Source of the DNA: Chryseobacterium ureilyticum
GTDB taxonomy: Bacteria > Bacteroidota > Bacteroidia > Flavobacteriales > Weeksellaceae
Length of the DNA stretch: 64,000 bases
Reading direction: 5' to 3'
NCBI RefSeq assembly: GCF_900156735.1
Contig: NZ_FTOL01000009.1
Span: 1-64,000 of the forward strand
The notes under the pieces are model-generated. The model was not told where the DNA came from and did not search any database. It was given only the letters and a program-made list of their open reading frames with translations. Within the stretch, counting starts at the first letter, position 1, and each line of letters opens with the position of its first letter. Below, piece after piece: positions 10,019-18,539 of the stretch. Made by a program: the position numbers and the translations under genes.

Positions 10019-10073
10019 TTTTTATCTATAAAACGATAAGAAAATAAACACTCACCATTTTAATAAAAATATT

Positions 10074-10547
10074 TTGAAAACTGCTGAACCAATTAAGGCA
10101 CGTCGCTTTTTACCTTTTTTAAAAAGATTTTCCATCAGTGTTGTCATTATTTTCTTGATTACAATACTACAGATTTATTGGGCTATGGGAATATTGGCTG
10201 ATCAGACGTCAAGCAGCTGTATGAGTTGTAGTTTTCTTGATGATACTGTTCTCATGTCTTTTCTTATGGGAATTTTTCTGTCTGCGGTATTTATTTTATT
10301 CAACTCTGTTCAAAAGTTTTTTATAAAATTTGTTGTTGAATTTTTATTATTGATCAACGTTTGGATATTCTGGAATTACTCGATTTTTGTAGATAGAGAA
10401 TCATCCTGGAGCACTTATGATTTTAAGGCAGAAATGTATACTACATTATCACAATCTTTTTTTCCTGTTGTGATTCTGGGATGTATTTGTATTTTGCTTT
10501 TACATTTTAAAGAGATAAAAGGTAAATTCACCTCTTTTAGAAAATGA
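10074..10547 (+). CDS. Unknown small polytopic membrane protein
   Basis: 157 aa starting at TTG (MKTAEPIKARRF). A basic N-terminus is followed by four hydrophobic segments: about residues 20-40, 60-78, 83-102 and 126-145. The loop after segment 1 contains the cysteines SSSCMSCSF. I recognise no family. The gene follows the terminator of the Imm22-type gene, so it is probably expressed separately. The start is uncertain because there is no ATG near the N-terminus. Confidence 0.6.
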   Translation: MKTAEPIKARRFLPFLKRFSISVVIIFLITILQIYWAMGILADQTSSSCMSCSFLDDTVLMSFLMGIFLSAVFILFNSVQKFFIKFVVEFLLLINVWIFWNYSIFVDRESSWSTYDFKAEMYTTLSQSFFPVVILGCICILLLHFKEIKGKFTSFRK

Positions 10548-10638
10548 TATTATAAAAATTCCGGATCTATAAAGACAAAACTTCCGCCCGGTGAGCAGAA
10601 GTTTATTATATATTTCAAGGATAAGTACAATTCTTTTA

Positions 10639-13473
10639 TTAATGAGCTTCCAGCCAATTGTCTCCAACACCGATTTCCACTAATAATGGAACCTGTGTTT
10701 TCAAAGCATTTTCCATTTCTGTTTTGATCAGTTTTGAAGCGGCTTCAATTTCATTTGTCGGAGCTTCGAATACCAATTCATCATGTACCTGAAGTAACAT
10801 TTTTGTTTTTAAATTCTGTTCTCCCAGCTCTCTGTCTATTTTGATCATTGCTATTTTTACAATATCAGCTGCACTTCCCTGTACAGGAGCGTTTACCGCA
10901 TTTCTCTCAGCATGACCTCTCACCACAAAGTTATTGGAGTTAATATCTTTTAAATGACGTTTTCTACCTAAAATAGTTTCTACATACCCTGTCTGGCGTG
11001 CTTTATTTACCTGCTCAGCCATATATTCCTTCAATTTGGGATAGGTTTCAAAGTAAGCCTCGATCATTTGCTTGGCTTCTGTACGGGATAATCCGGTTTG
11101 TTCTGCTAAAGCAAAAGCTCCCTGCCCGTAAATAATTCCGAAGTTTACGGTTTTTGCCTGGCTTCTTTGGGTTTTGGAAACTTCCTCCAAAGGAATTTTA
11201 AACAGTTTTGCAGCTGTGGATGCGTGAATGTCTTCTCCGTCCTGGAACGCTTTAATCATATTATCTTCTCCTGAAATCTCAGCGATAAGACGAAGTTCAA
11301 TCTGTGAGTAATCGGCTGAAATGATCTTTTTGCCTTCTCCTGAAACAAAAGCTCCACGAATTTGCTGCCCTCTCACTGTACGGATTGGAATATTCTGAAG
11401 GTTCGGATTTACACTTGCCAAACGACCTGTTGCCGCGGTGGTTTGAGAGAAATTTGTATGAACGCGATTATCTAATTTTTCAATCTGAGATGGCAATGCA
11501 TCTACATAAGTTGATTTTAATTTCTGGTAGGTTCTGTATTCCAGAATATGTTTGATGATCTCATGTTTTGAACTTAGTTTTTGAAGAACATCTTCTGAAG
11601 TTGCATATTGTCCTGTTTTTGTCTTTTTAGCCTTTGGATCCAGCTGCATTTTTTCAAAAAGGATCTCACCTAATTGCTTTGGCGAGTTCATATTGAACTC
11701 TTCTTCTGAAAGTTCAAAGATTTTAACTTCAAGTTGCTTCAGGTCGTTTTCAAGATCAATACTTTCCTGAGCCAGCCATTTTTCGTCCAGAGAAATACCG
11801 GCAAGTTCCATTTTCGCCAATACTTCCATCAGAGGCATTTCTATATTGTAGAAAAGCTCTTCCAGGTTTTCTTTTTTCAATTGAGGGGCGAACAGCTCGT
11901 ATAACTGGAATGTTACGTCTGCATCTTCTGCTGCGTAATCTGTCTGAGTTCTAAGATCTGCATCCCTGAAGTTTCCTTGTTTTTTACCTTTCTTTCCGAT
12001 AATGGTTTCAATAGAAACCGGTTTATAGTTAAGATATACTTCTGAAAGATAATCCATCCCGTGTCTTCCGTCCGGATTTAACAGGTAATGAGCAATCATT
12101 GTATCGAACATTGCGCCTTTTACGGTAATGTCGTACTGTTTTAAAACTTTGTAATCGTACTTAAGATTGTGAGCAATTTTCAACAAATCTTCCTTTTCAA
12201 AAAACGGTCTGAAGATTTCCAACGTCTGTAAAACTTCATTTCTGTCTTCAGATAATGGAATATAGTAAGCAAGTCCTTTTTTATAAGAGAAGCTCATTCC
12301 TACCAATTCGGCTTCCAACTCATTTAATGAGGTTGTTTCTGTATCAAAACAAACTTCTTTTTGCTTCAATAGATTTTCCACCAACTTTTTCTGAGCTTTC
12401 GGATTATCGATAAACTGATAAAGATGGTCATTATGTTCAATGGAAGACTTTGTAGAAGTTGCCTGATCTAGTTCTTCAAAATTAGCAAAAAGATCAAGCT
12501 GCATTGCCTGTCCTTTTGCCTCATTAGCTGTCGGAGCTTGTTTTACTTCAACTTCACTTACTACTACAGTTTCTGTAGCTGCTGGTGCAAATGCTCTGTA
12601 AAGGTTTTCATACAATCTTCTGAATTCTATTTCTTCGAAAACTTCTCTTACTTTTTCGAAATCCGGAGTTTCAAGATCATATTGTTCCTGATGAAATTCT
12701 ATAGGAGCATCACAGATAATGGTTGCCAGCTTTTTTGACATGATTCCACGTTCTGCAGAAGCTTCCACTTTTTCTTTAAGTTTCCCTTTCAGCTTATCGG
12801 TATTTGCCAATAAGTTTTCGATGCTTCCGAATTCTTTCAGGAACTTCATTGCCGTCTTTTCTCCTACTCCTTCTAGACCTGGTATATTATCTACGGCATC
12901 CCCCATCATGGCAAGATAGTCGATTACCTGTTTAGGGTCTTCGATTTCATATTTCGCCTTTACTTCTTCTACGCCTAGAATTTCTATATCGCCACCTTTT
13001 AATCCTGGCTTATAAATTTTAATTTTATCGGTTACCAGCTGTGCAAAGTCTTTATCCGGTGTAACCATGAATGTGCAATACCCTTCTTTTTCTGCTTTAC
13101 AGGCAATGGTACCAATCACATCATCTGCTTCATAACCTTCTACTCCAAGATTTGGGATATGCATTGCTTCCAAAATCTTATGAATATATGGAACCGCAAT
13201 TTTGATTGCTTCAGGAGTTTCGCTTCTATTGGCTTTATAATCTGCAAAATCATCAGTTCTTACACTTGCTCTTCCTACATCAAACACTACAGCCAAGTGA
13301 GTAGGTTTCTCTCTTCTGATCAATTCGATCAAAGAGTTTGTAAAACCAAAGATGGCAGAGGTATCCAGTCCTTTACTGGTTATCCTTGGATTCCTGATCA
13401 ATGCGTAATATCCTCTGAAAATCATCGCATAAGCATCGATGAGAAACAGCCTTTTATCTTGTGTTGCGTCCAT
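10639..13473 (-). CDS. polA: DNA polymerase I
   Basis: 944-aa repair and Okazaki-processing polymerase. Domain order is a 5'-3' flap nuclease (from residue 1 to about 290), a 3'-5' exonuclease (about 345-540) and a family A polymerase (about 560-944). The exonuclease retains the acidic residues in CFDTETTSL and YAAEDAD, so proofreading looks intact, unlike Taq-type enzymes. Polymerase motif A is ADYSQIELR and motif C is QVHDELVFE. I place the start at the ATG at 13473 (MDATQDKRLF). An alternative upstream TTG at 13491 would lie inside a TATATTTG -7 promoter box (13489-13496, minus). It is the only gene of its transcript. Confidence 0.97.
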   Translation of the reverse strand: MDATQDKRLFLIDAYAMIFRGYYALIRNPRITSKGLDTSAIFGFTNSLIELIRREKPTHLAVVFDVGRASVRTDDFADYKANRSETPEAIKIAVPYIHKILEAMHIPNLGVEGYEADDVIGTIACKAEKEGYCTFMVTPDKDFAQLVTDKIKIYKPGLKGGDIEILGVEEVKAKYEIEDPKQVIDYLAMMGDAVDNIPGLEGVGEKTAMKFLKEFGSIENLLANTDKLKGKLKEKVEASAERGIMSKKLATIICDAPIEFHQEQYDLETPDFEKVREVFEEIEFRRLYENLYRAFAPAATETVVVSEVEVKQAPTANEAKGQAMQLDLFANFEELDQATSTKSSIEHNDHLYQFIDNPKAQKKLVENLLKQKEVCFDTETTSLNELEAELVGMSFSYKKGLAYYIPLSEDRNEVLQTLEIFRPFFEKEDLLKIAHNLKYDYKVLKQYDITVKGAMFDTMIAHYLLNPDGRHGMDYLSEVYLNYKPVSIETIIGKKGKKQGNFRDADLRTQTDYAAEDADVTFQLYELFAPQLKKENLEELFYNIEMPLMEVLAKMELAGISLDEKWLAQESIDLENDLKQLEVKIFELSEEEFNMNSPKQLGEILFEKMQLDPKAKKTKTGQYATSEDVLQKLSSKHEIIKHILEYRTYQKLKSTYVDALPSQIEKLDNRVHTNFSQTTAATGRLASVNPNLQNIPIRTVRGQQIRGAFVSGEGKKIISADYSQIELRLIAEISGEDNMIKAFQDGEDIHASTAAKLFKIPLEEVSKTQRSQAKTVNFGIIYGQGAFALAEQTGLSRTEAKQMIEAYFETYPKLKEYMAEQVNKARQTGYVETILGRKRHLKDINSNNFVVRGHAERNAVNAPVQGSAADIVKIAMIKIDRELGEQNLKTKMLLQVHDELVFEAPTNEIEAASKLIKTEMENALKTQVPLLVEIGVGDNWLEAH

Positions 13474-13488
13474 ATTATCTATAATGAA

Positions 13489-13496
13489 CAAATATA
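13489..13496 (-). promoter_or_regulatory. polA -7 promoter box
   Basis: TATATTTG on the minus strand matches the Bacteroidota TAnnTTTG -7 element and lies 16 nt before the ATG at 13473. It excludes the more upstream in-frame TTG as a start. Confidence 0.65.
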
Positions 13497-13554
13497 AGAA
13501 AATAGGAAGATAAATTGCTAGTTTTAGGGGATGGTTGTGAGAGTGGGATGCAGA

Positions 13555-13986
13555 TTAGCAATCATGGTTTTCGTAGCTTACTTTTTCCATTTTTTCCTCA
13601 TAGCCTTCCATTTCTTTTTTGCTGATGGATACTTTTTTCAATTGTACAGGAAGCTGTTTTTTATGGTCTGGGCTGATCCAGATCCCGTTCATGGTTTCTC
13701 CTTCTTTTTTCAGGATCATTAAACCTGTAAATCCTTCTTCTACCATTGCAAATTGTTGTTTTACTCCTTCTGTAACATTAAGTTCCAGCCAATTGCTTAC
13801 TTTTTCATAACGATACATTGCATTATAAAAAGGATCTCCGCCACATCCATTTTCTACAGATTGCAGAAATAATGTTACCGGCATTTTCCCATCAACCGTG
13901 CCTTTGTATAAAGCAGAACTGTTTTGGGCTTTTAAAGAAATAAAGGATGTAATAAAAGTAAGAATGAGTATAGCCTGTTTAATCAT
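13555..13986 (-). CDS. Secreted protein of unknown function
   Basis: 143 aa with a clear signal peptide (about residues 1-20, ending SLKA). The mature part has a beta-rich pattern (ALYKGTVDGKMPVTLFLQ..., ..YEKVSNWLELNVTEG..., ..MNGIWISPDHKKQLPVQL) and two cysteines. It reads like a small periplasmic or surface beta-sandwich protein. I do not recognise a family. It is between polA and the first tssD and has its own upstream region, so a link with the T6SS is not indicated. Confidence 0.75.
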   Translation of the reverse strand: MIKQAILILTFITSFISLKAQNSSALYKGTVDGKMPVTLFLQSVENGCGGDPFYNAMYRYEKVSNWLELNVTEGVKQQFAMVEEGFTGLMILKKEGETMNGIWISPDHKKQLPVQLKKVSISKKEMEGYEEKMEKVSYENHDC

Positions 13987-14024
13987 CGTTATTTAATTTT
14001 TAATCATATTATTAATAAAAGCAA

Positions 14025-14056
14025 AACAGCATACTCCATGAGTATACTGTTCTGTT
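14025..14056 (-). terminator. Terminator of the first tssD
   Basis: ACAGCATACT / AGTATACTGT stem with one mismatch and a short CCATG loop. On the minus strand it runs into GCTTTTATTAAT. It closely resembles the terminator after the second tssD (20834-20869), showing common origin. Confidence 0.7.
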
Positions 14057-14082
14057 TCAATTTTTTTATTAAGTGTTTCAGC

Positions 14083-14496
14083 TTATTTACCGTCTGAAGG
14101 CCAAAGTCCTTCGTAAGCAGAAGTACCGTAATCAATTGTTTCAGCACTTACTACAAAGCTGATTAGCATACTGTTAGTATCCACTGCGTCGAAGTCTACT
14201 TCGTGTTGAATTACATATCCGTTGTTCCACTTTAAAGTAATCAATGTTCCTTCTTCGTGAGATTTGTTGAATACGATCTCTCCTACTGTCGGCTTATATT
14301 TTCCGTTTAGTAAGCTCTCAAGGATGTCAGATTTTTCAGTAGCTTCTACTGTTACCTTGATTAATGCGTTAGAAGGGTCTGATGCTACACGTCCAGATAC
14401 ATCTGTAGATCTTGCTACGCTGTAGTTCATCTTTAATAATTTCTGACCTTCTCCGTTGTTGAATTTTAAGATTCCTCTCGAATTTCTTTCTGCCAT
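14083..14496 (-). CDS. tssD: T6SS tube protein TssD (Hcp), copy 1
   Basis: 137-aa Hcp-like ring protein of the Bacteroidota T6SS (TssD family). It is nearly identical over the first 120 residues to the copies at 20904 and 42150. The C-terminal tail is YGTSAYEGLWPSDGK, longer than in the other two. TssD rings stack into the inner tube and are expelled with the spike. The gene stands alone, with its own terminator and the conserved upstream module at 14549-14642. The divergent tails suggest that different tubes, or cargo bound to them, are matched to different spikes. That is inference. Confidence 0.95.
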   Translation of the reverse strand: MAERNSRGILKFNNGEGQKLLKMNYSVARSTDVSGRVASDPSNALIKVTVEATEKSDILESLLNGKYKPTVGEIVFNKSHEEGTLITLKWNNGYVIQHEVDFDAVDTNSMLISFVVSAETIDYGTSAYEGLWPSDGK

Positions 14497-14548
14497 GATT
14501 TGTAAATTTTAATCGTTAATAATATTTTGTTATTCAATATTTATATGA

Positions 14549-14642
14549 CAAAGATAGAACCCCTTATGATGAAAAAAAAGCTTTTGAATGGAAATCTGAA
14601 AAATTGTAGTAGTTCTACGATTTTGTGTCGTAATTCTACGAC
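14549..14642 (-). promoter_or_regulatory. tssD-1 promoter with tandem palindromic boxes
   Basis: Minus-strand -7 box TATCTTTG (14549-14556) lies 53 nt before the start codon. Two boxes of form GTCGTA-N4-TACKAC lie at 14606-14642, 110 nt before the start. Box copies read GTCGTAGAATTACGAC (a perfect palindrome) and TCGTAGAACTACTAC. The same layout occurs before the other two tssD genes. The boxes lie where a class I activator would bind. Confidence 0.75.
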
Positions 14643-15019
14643 AATAGATTTAAACTGATTCATAATTCATTATTAATAAATATTTTAACCATATTTTAAA
14701 ATAAGTAATAAAACATCAACTATTACACAATAAAGGGAAATATTACATTAAAAAATCAACTTTATCATAGTTTAAAAATCATCCGAACCTCATCTTTTTT
14801 TGTTCAATTTTAAGGGTTGGAAAACGTTTATTTAAATTAAATTTTGTACTAAAAATGAATCTACTGAGATCCTGTCTGTAACATCTCCTCATCAGTCTGG
14901 TTTTGCATAGGTTAAATTTAATGAGCAGAATACCAGTATATGCTTTGAAAATTATTTTTCTATTGGTATAAAGCGGGATAGGTACTATTCAATGAATATA
15001 GAATTAGTTTTCAGAAATC
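14643..15019. other. Intergenic region without gene
   Basis: AT-rich spacer between the tssD-1 control region and the end of the effector operon. No open frame, tRNA or strong hairpin is seen. Confidence 0.5.
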
Positions 15020-15478
15020 TTATTTATGATTTTCTACTTGTTCTAAAGAATCTAAAATATATAAATTCCTTTTGCCATTTGGGTTTCCCAATTTATCTGT
15101 TTCTTCAAGATAAGACCTAGCATCTTTGAAATTCTTTAATTCAATATTACAAACACCTAACATATTAGTTAACATTTTTCTTTCATCATTATTTTTAAAC
15201 AAATTTTTATCGTAAGAAATTTTCAAATATTTTTCTGCATTCTTATAATCTTGCATTTCAAAATAACTATCTCCTAGAGCCATTGAAATTTTAGGATATT
15301 CATTGATATTTAAAGTCGATAAGGTGCCAATTGATTTTTGAAACTCTCCATTTTGATATTCTGTCCAGCCTTTGTCATACAGACTGTCATTAGGGCTTGT
15401 AAAAATTTTATTTTTTGCAATGGCTACAATTCCTAATAATCCTATAACTCCTAATATAATACTAATATAATTTTTCAT
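15020..15478 (-). CDS. Membrane-anchored TPR protein, possible immunity or accessory protein
   Basis: 152 aa. One N-terminal hydrophobic segment (about 5-22) is followed by three TPR-like helical pairs (SLYDKGWTEYQNGEFQKSI, ISMALGDSYFEMQDYKNAEKYL, LTNMLGVCNIELKNFKDARSYL). It should be held at the inner membrane facing the periplasm. Its start codon overlaps the stop of the preceding 205-aa gene by one base. It is the last gene of the vgrG - LysM - PAAR-like operon. Position and localisation fit an immunity or assembly role for the PAAR-like effector, but nothing in the sequence proves it. Confidence 0.75.
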   Translation of the reverse strand: MKNYISIILGVIGLLGIVAIAKNKIFTSPNDSLYDKGWTEYQNGEFQKSIGTLSTLNINEYPKISMALGDSYFEMQDYKNAEKYLKISYDKNLFKNNDERKMLTNMLGVCNIELKNFKDARSYLEETDKLGNPNGKRNLYILDSLEQVENHK

Positions 15479-16095
15479 TAGACAATAAAATTAATTAACA
15501 AACACAATACAAACATGATATATATATAATTTACCATTTTACTTTTAGTATCAAAGTCTTCCAACTTAAATTCTTTATTACCTGTAAGTTTTAAATAAAG
15601 AAAAACAAAAAGCAGAGGACAGAATAAAACACTAAAGGCAATAATCTTCGAATAATTAAATTTCCATATATCAATCCAAAGAAAAAAATGATTAGCCGGA
15701 GAGTCTATCTTTCTCAAAGTAAAATAAGGAATAGAAACTGGCTTACTGCCGTTCTTATCAGATGTATTATAATCTTTCTCTTTTACAAAAAAATTAATAT
15801 CTGCAATTTTTTTATTTTTATCTATACCTGATAGATAAATATTAAGACCTTGTCCAAAGAATCCATATTCACGTTTAATTATAATATTATCTTTTTGATA
15901 AGCTCTTGTAATAATAGTAGCTTTATATCCTTTATATATTGAACTTATATTTTTAGCTTCAACCCAATTTATTTGTTTCATTTTCCCTAGATCAGAAAAA
16001 GATATTGTAATTGTATACAATAGATATAAAAACCATAATATTGAGAAAAAAGAAACTAATCTATACGTTAATTTTTCCATATTAAACTTAATCAT
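15478..16095 (-). CDS. Polytopic membrane protein, candidate immunity protein
   Basis: 205 aa with hydrophobic segments at about residues 12-30, 146-165 and 186-203. A 110-residue, probably periplasmic domain lies between the first two. It starts inside the end of the PAAR-like gene (8-nt overlap), or at MEKLTYR, five codons further in. It lies directly downstream of a putative membrane-active effector. A membrane-embedded immunity protein is the natural guess. No family is recognised. Confidence 0.75.
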   Translation of the reverse strand: MIKFNMEKLTYRLVSFFSILWFLYLLYTITISFSDLGKMKQINWVEAKNISSIYKGYKATIITRAYQKDNIIIKREYGFFGQGLNIYLSGIDKNKKIADINFFVKEKDYNTSDKNGSKPVSIPYFTLRKIDSPANHFFLWIDIWKFNYSKIIAFSVLFCPLLFVFLYLKLTGNKEFKLEDFDTKSKMVNYIYIMFVLCLLINFIV

Positions 16096-17464
16096 TCCCA
16101 GCCACGACTGTTATACTTGCTCGTGCCTCCATTTCTTCTTTTTTTAATGCTTCCAAAACATCCTTAGCCTGACCTTCAAGCAAAAAATTACCTATTGCTT
16201 TTCCAGCATCTTGAACAAACCCTAAAAGAAGTCCACCACCATTTGCTCCATCTTTGTCGAACTTTGGCTTACCCCATTGATCTTTTCCATAATTAATTAT
16301 ACTTCCTGCACCAGTTTTAAATGCATCTTTAGGTCTTATTGGATCATACTGGGTATTTGTTGTTGTAGAACTTCTTTCATATTCTTGATATCTTCCACCA
16401 TAATCCTGATTTACGATTCTAGTGCCTGAAGTATTGACAGGATTTCTTCCTTCATAAGCGCCTGCAACTCGACCATTTTCGGTCCGAGTGGTTGCGCCAT
16501 GCTCTTCTATATCATCTAAACGTACAGAAGTACTTCTCTCTGTTATACTATAATTAGATGATCTATCTCCAACAGTTTTTATTGCCCCGATATCTGCGGC
16601 TGAACCCGAATCATTAATTACTTCTTGAATAGGTTTATCAGCTGAAGAATCAGCTTTTGAAAGTCCCACTTCTTTTAACTTTGTTACATCTGTTTCAAAT
16701 CCATTCACATAATCTCCATAAGTTCTTTCTGTACCAGGAAGCGGAGTATTTTCGTAAGCAAATTCTTTAATGGCACTCACTCCTTCATTTGCTCCATATA
16801 CAAGCAAACTAGAACCACCCACTCCTAAAGCATAGCTGCCCATTGCAGAAGTCCATAAACCATGAGATTTTATTAATGCTAATCCTGTTTTACCGACCAG
16901 ACCAAATGCTTTCAGTGCCGGTCCCATAAGGTATGAAAAAGCAATTGTCCCAACTACCCCTATAGCTGTATCGCCAATAATGACATCAGTCATTTCATCA
17001 GCTGCTTTTTCTGAGTAAAGTATGATCACTTTTCCACCTAAAAGACAATCTATAGTTGAGTTTTCTAATAACGGATGTTTTCCTGAAGTAAGAACGTTTT
17101 TATCATATGGAGTCCAATTATACAATGCAGCACCACATATTGAAGGAATTAAAGAAATTAAACCTCCTGTAGCGGCACCACCGGCAGCGGCAGCCGCCAT
17201 CAATGCTCCAGCACCAACAGCCAATGTTCCTCCACTAGCAATTGTTCCAACAATAAACACAGCTGCAAGAGCTGCTCCAGCAACAGCTCCAATTAACATC
17301 ATTTTACCACAAATAAAATTGCCTCCCGGTCTATCATCAACCGTGGCCTTTAAATGTCCACCTGCAATGGTTACAGTACTTTGACTTGTAACCTTTATCT
17401 GTTGTTTTTTCATTCCATTAGAACATACCAACCATGCTCCGTCTGGCACATATAATTTGCTCAT
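16088..17464 (-). CDS. PAAR-like (DUF4280-type) T6SS tip/effector with hydrophobic insert
   Basis: 458 aa. The first 65 residues (GAWLVCSNG...VTIAGGHLKATVDD...ICGK) look like the front half of a PAAR-like/DUF4280 domain. The back half appears at about 130-155 (HPLLENSTIDCLLGGKVIILYS). Between them is a roughly 60-residue Gly/Ala-rich hydrophobic stretch (about 55-115), and a second hydrophobic region covers about 170-225. The C-terminal 200 residues are polar and low complexity. This fits a spike-tip protein carrying a membrane-inserting or pore-forming region. It lies between the LysM protein (13-nt gap) and two membrane-anchored proteins. I see no enzymatic toxin motif. Confidence 0.75.
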   Translation of the reverse strand: MSKLYVPDGAWLVCSNGMKKQQIKVTSQSTVTIAGGHLKATVDDRPGGNFICGKMMLIGAVAGAALAAVFIVGTIASGGTLAVGAGALMAAAAAGGAATGGLISLIPSICGAALYNWTPYDKNVLTSGKHPLLENSTIDCLLGGKVIILYSEKAADEMTDVIIGDTAIGVVGTIAFSYLMGPALKAFGLVGKTGLALIKSHGLWTSAMGSYALGVGGSSLLVYGANEGVSAIKEFAYENTPLPGTERTYGDYVNGFETDVTKLKEVGLSKADSSADKPIQEVINDSGSAADIGAIKTVGDRSSNYSITERSTSVRLDDIEEHGATTRTENGRVAGAYEGRNPVNTSGTRIVNQDYGGRYQEYERSSTTTNTQYDPIRPKDAFKTGAGSIINYGKDQWGKPKFDKDGANGGGLLLGFVQDAGKAIGNFLLEGQAKDVLEALKKEEMEARASITVVAGND

Positions 17465-17477
17465 TCTTATTCAATTT

Positions 17478-18530
17478 TTAGATCAACATTATTTTGTGTT
17501 CCATCAAATGACTATAATTACTGCTAGCCTGCTCTTTAATTTTAGAATGGCATACAATCATTTTCCCTTTCTCAATATCAATATGATATTCTATAAGCCA
17601 TGTCAACGAATATGAATAATTCTCTTTTAAGAAGTCTTTTAGTTTCGCATTATAAATATGTCTTAGGTGTTCATTATTATGGGGATCAGCCTCAGCATAA
17701 AATTTTATTTTTGCTATTCCATTTTCCTTTTCTATTCTACGTTTTACATTCAGAAAAACTTTTTCATTTCCAAAAATTTGTGAAGTGCATTCCTGCTTAT
17801 CAATTTCAACAAATTGGTTCAACTCTGAATATTCATGATATAGATCTTTTAGGAACAATTGATGAAGAATATTATTTTTTATAAGCGGAAGTGTTTTACT
17901 AAAGTCTTCATCACCTCCTTTAATCATATTCTGTTCTTCAATAGTATTCCCCATCTCTGATTCTAATTCAGCCTTTAAAACATCCCATGTTTCCTTAATT
18001 TCACCTTGATTAACAATAGATTTTACAGCTCCATTAGAAAAAAGTTCTACCTCAAGATGTTCCAGAGGTCTATTAAACTTCAGCATATATTCAGCAAGCT
18101 GACGATAGATAGATTTAATATATTTTACTTGATGTGATTTTTGCTGAATATCAATATAAAAACTATCTTCTTTTTTATTCTTACTGCATTCCCATATGAT
18201 TTCAGTTTCAGAGTCTATCATACTATTCCCGGAAACTTGTAAATCTATTATTTGCAAAATCGTATATTGACTTCTATCAAATAGCTTTTGCTTAAGAATA
18301 ATTTTTTTAGGAGATATTAATTCTTCTTGTCTTTTTTTAAGTGCCTCCACAGAATCAGGAATAATAATATATTCTGACCAAAGAGATAAAGTATTATCAT
18401 CTTTAATCCATTCATGTGGCCTAGAGTTTTTATTATGAAATTCTTTCAGTTCAGAAGTGCTCAGCCCAAGCTCTTGTGCAATAGAAGATAAAGTATCTGT
18501 TTTTTTTATATAAAATTTATGTATGTCCAA
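17478..18530 (-). CDS. LysM-domain protein, probable VgrG/PAAR adaptor
   Basis: 350 aa from a TTG start. The N-terminal 60 residues form a LysM-like domain (YIKKTDTLSSIAQELGLSTSELKEFHNKN ... YIIIP) with no signal peptide, so it is cytoplasmic before any secretion. The remainder (about 70-350) is a mixed, unrecognised domain. It lies 9 nt downstream of vgrG and 13 nt upstream of the PAAR-like gene, the usual position for effector adaptors that load cargo on the spike. LysM proteins are also common next to VgrG genes in contractile systems. The role is inferred from position. Confidence 0.75.
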   Translation of the reverse strand: MDIHKFYIKKTDTLSSIAQELGLSTSELKEFHNKNSRPHEWIKDDNTLSLWSEYIIIPDSVEALKKRQEELISPKKIILKQKLFDRSQYTILQIIDLQVSGNSMIDSETEIIWECSKNKKEDSFYIDIQQKSHQVKYIKSIYRQLAEYMLKFNRPLEHLEVELFSNGAVKSIVNQGEIKETWDVLKAELESEMGNTIEEQNMIKGGDEDFSKTLPLIKNNILHQLFLKDLYHEYSELNQFVEIDKQECTSQIFGNEKVFLNVKRRIEKENGIAKIKFYAEADPHNNEHLRHIYNAKLKDFLKENYSYSLTWLIEYHIDIEKGKMIVCHSKIKEQASSNYSHLMEHKIMLI

Positions 18531-18539
18531 TGTTTATTC

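Noticed and set aside
10578..10604. AAACTTC / GAAGTTT hairpin as a terminator
   Set aside because: Short stem, 13-nt loop and no T tract, so termination is doubtful.
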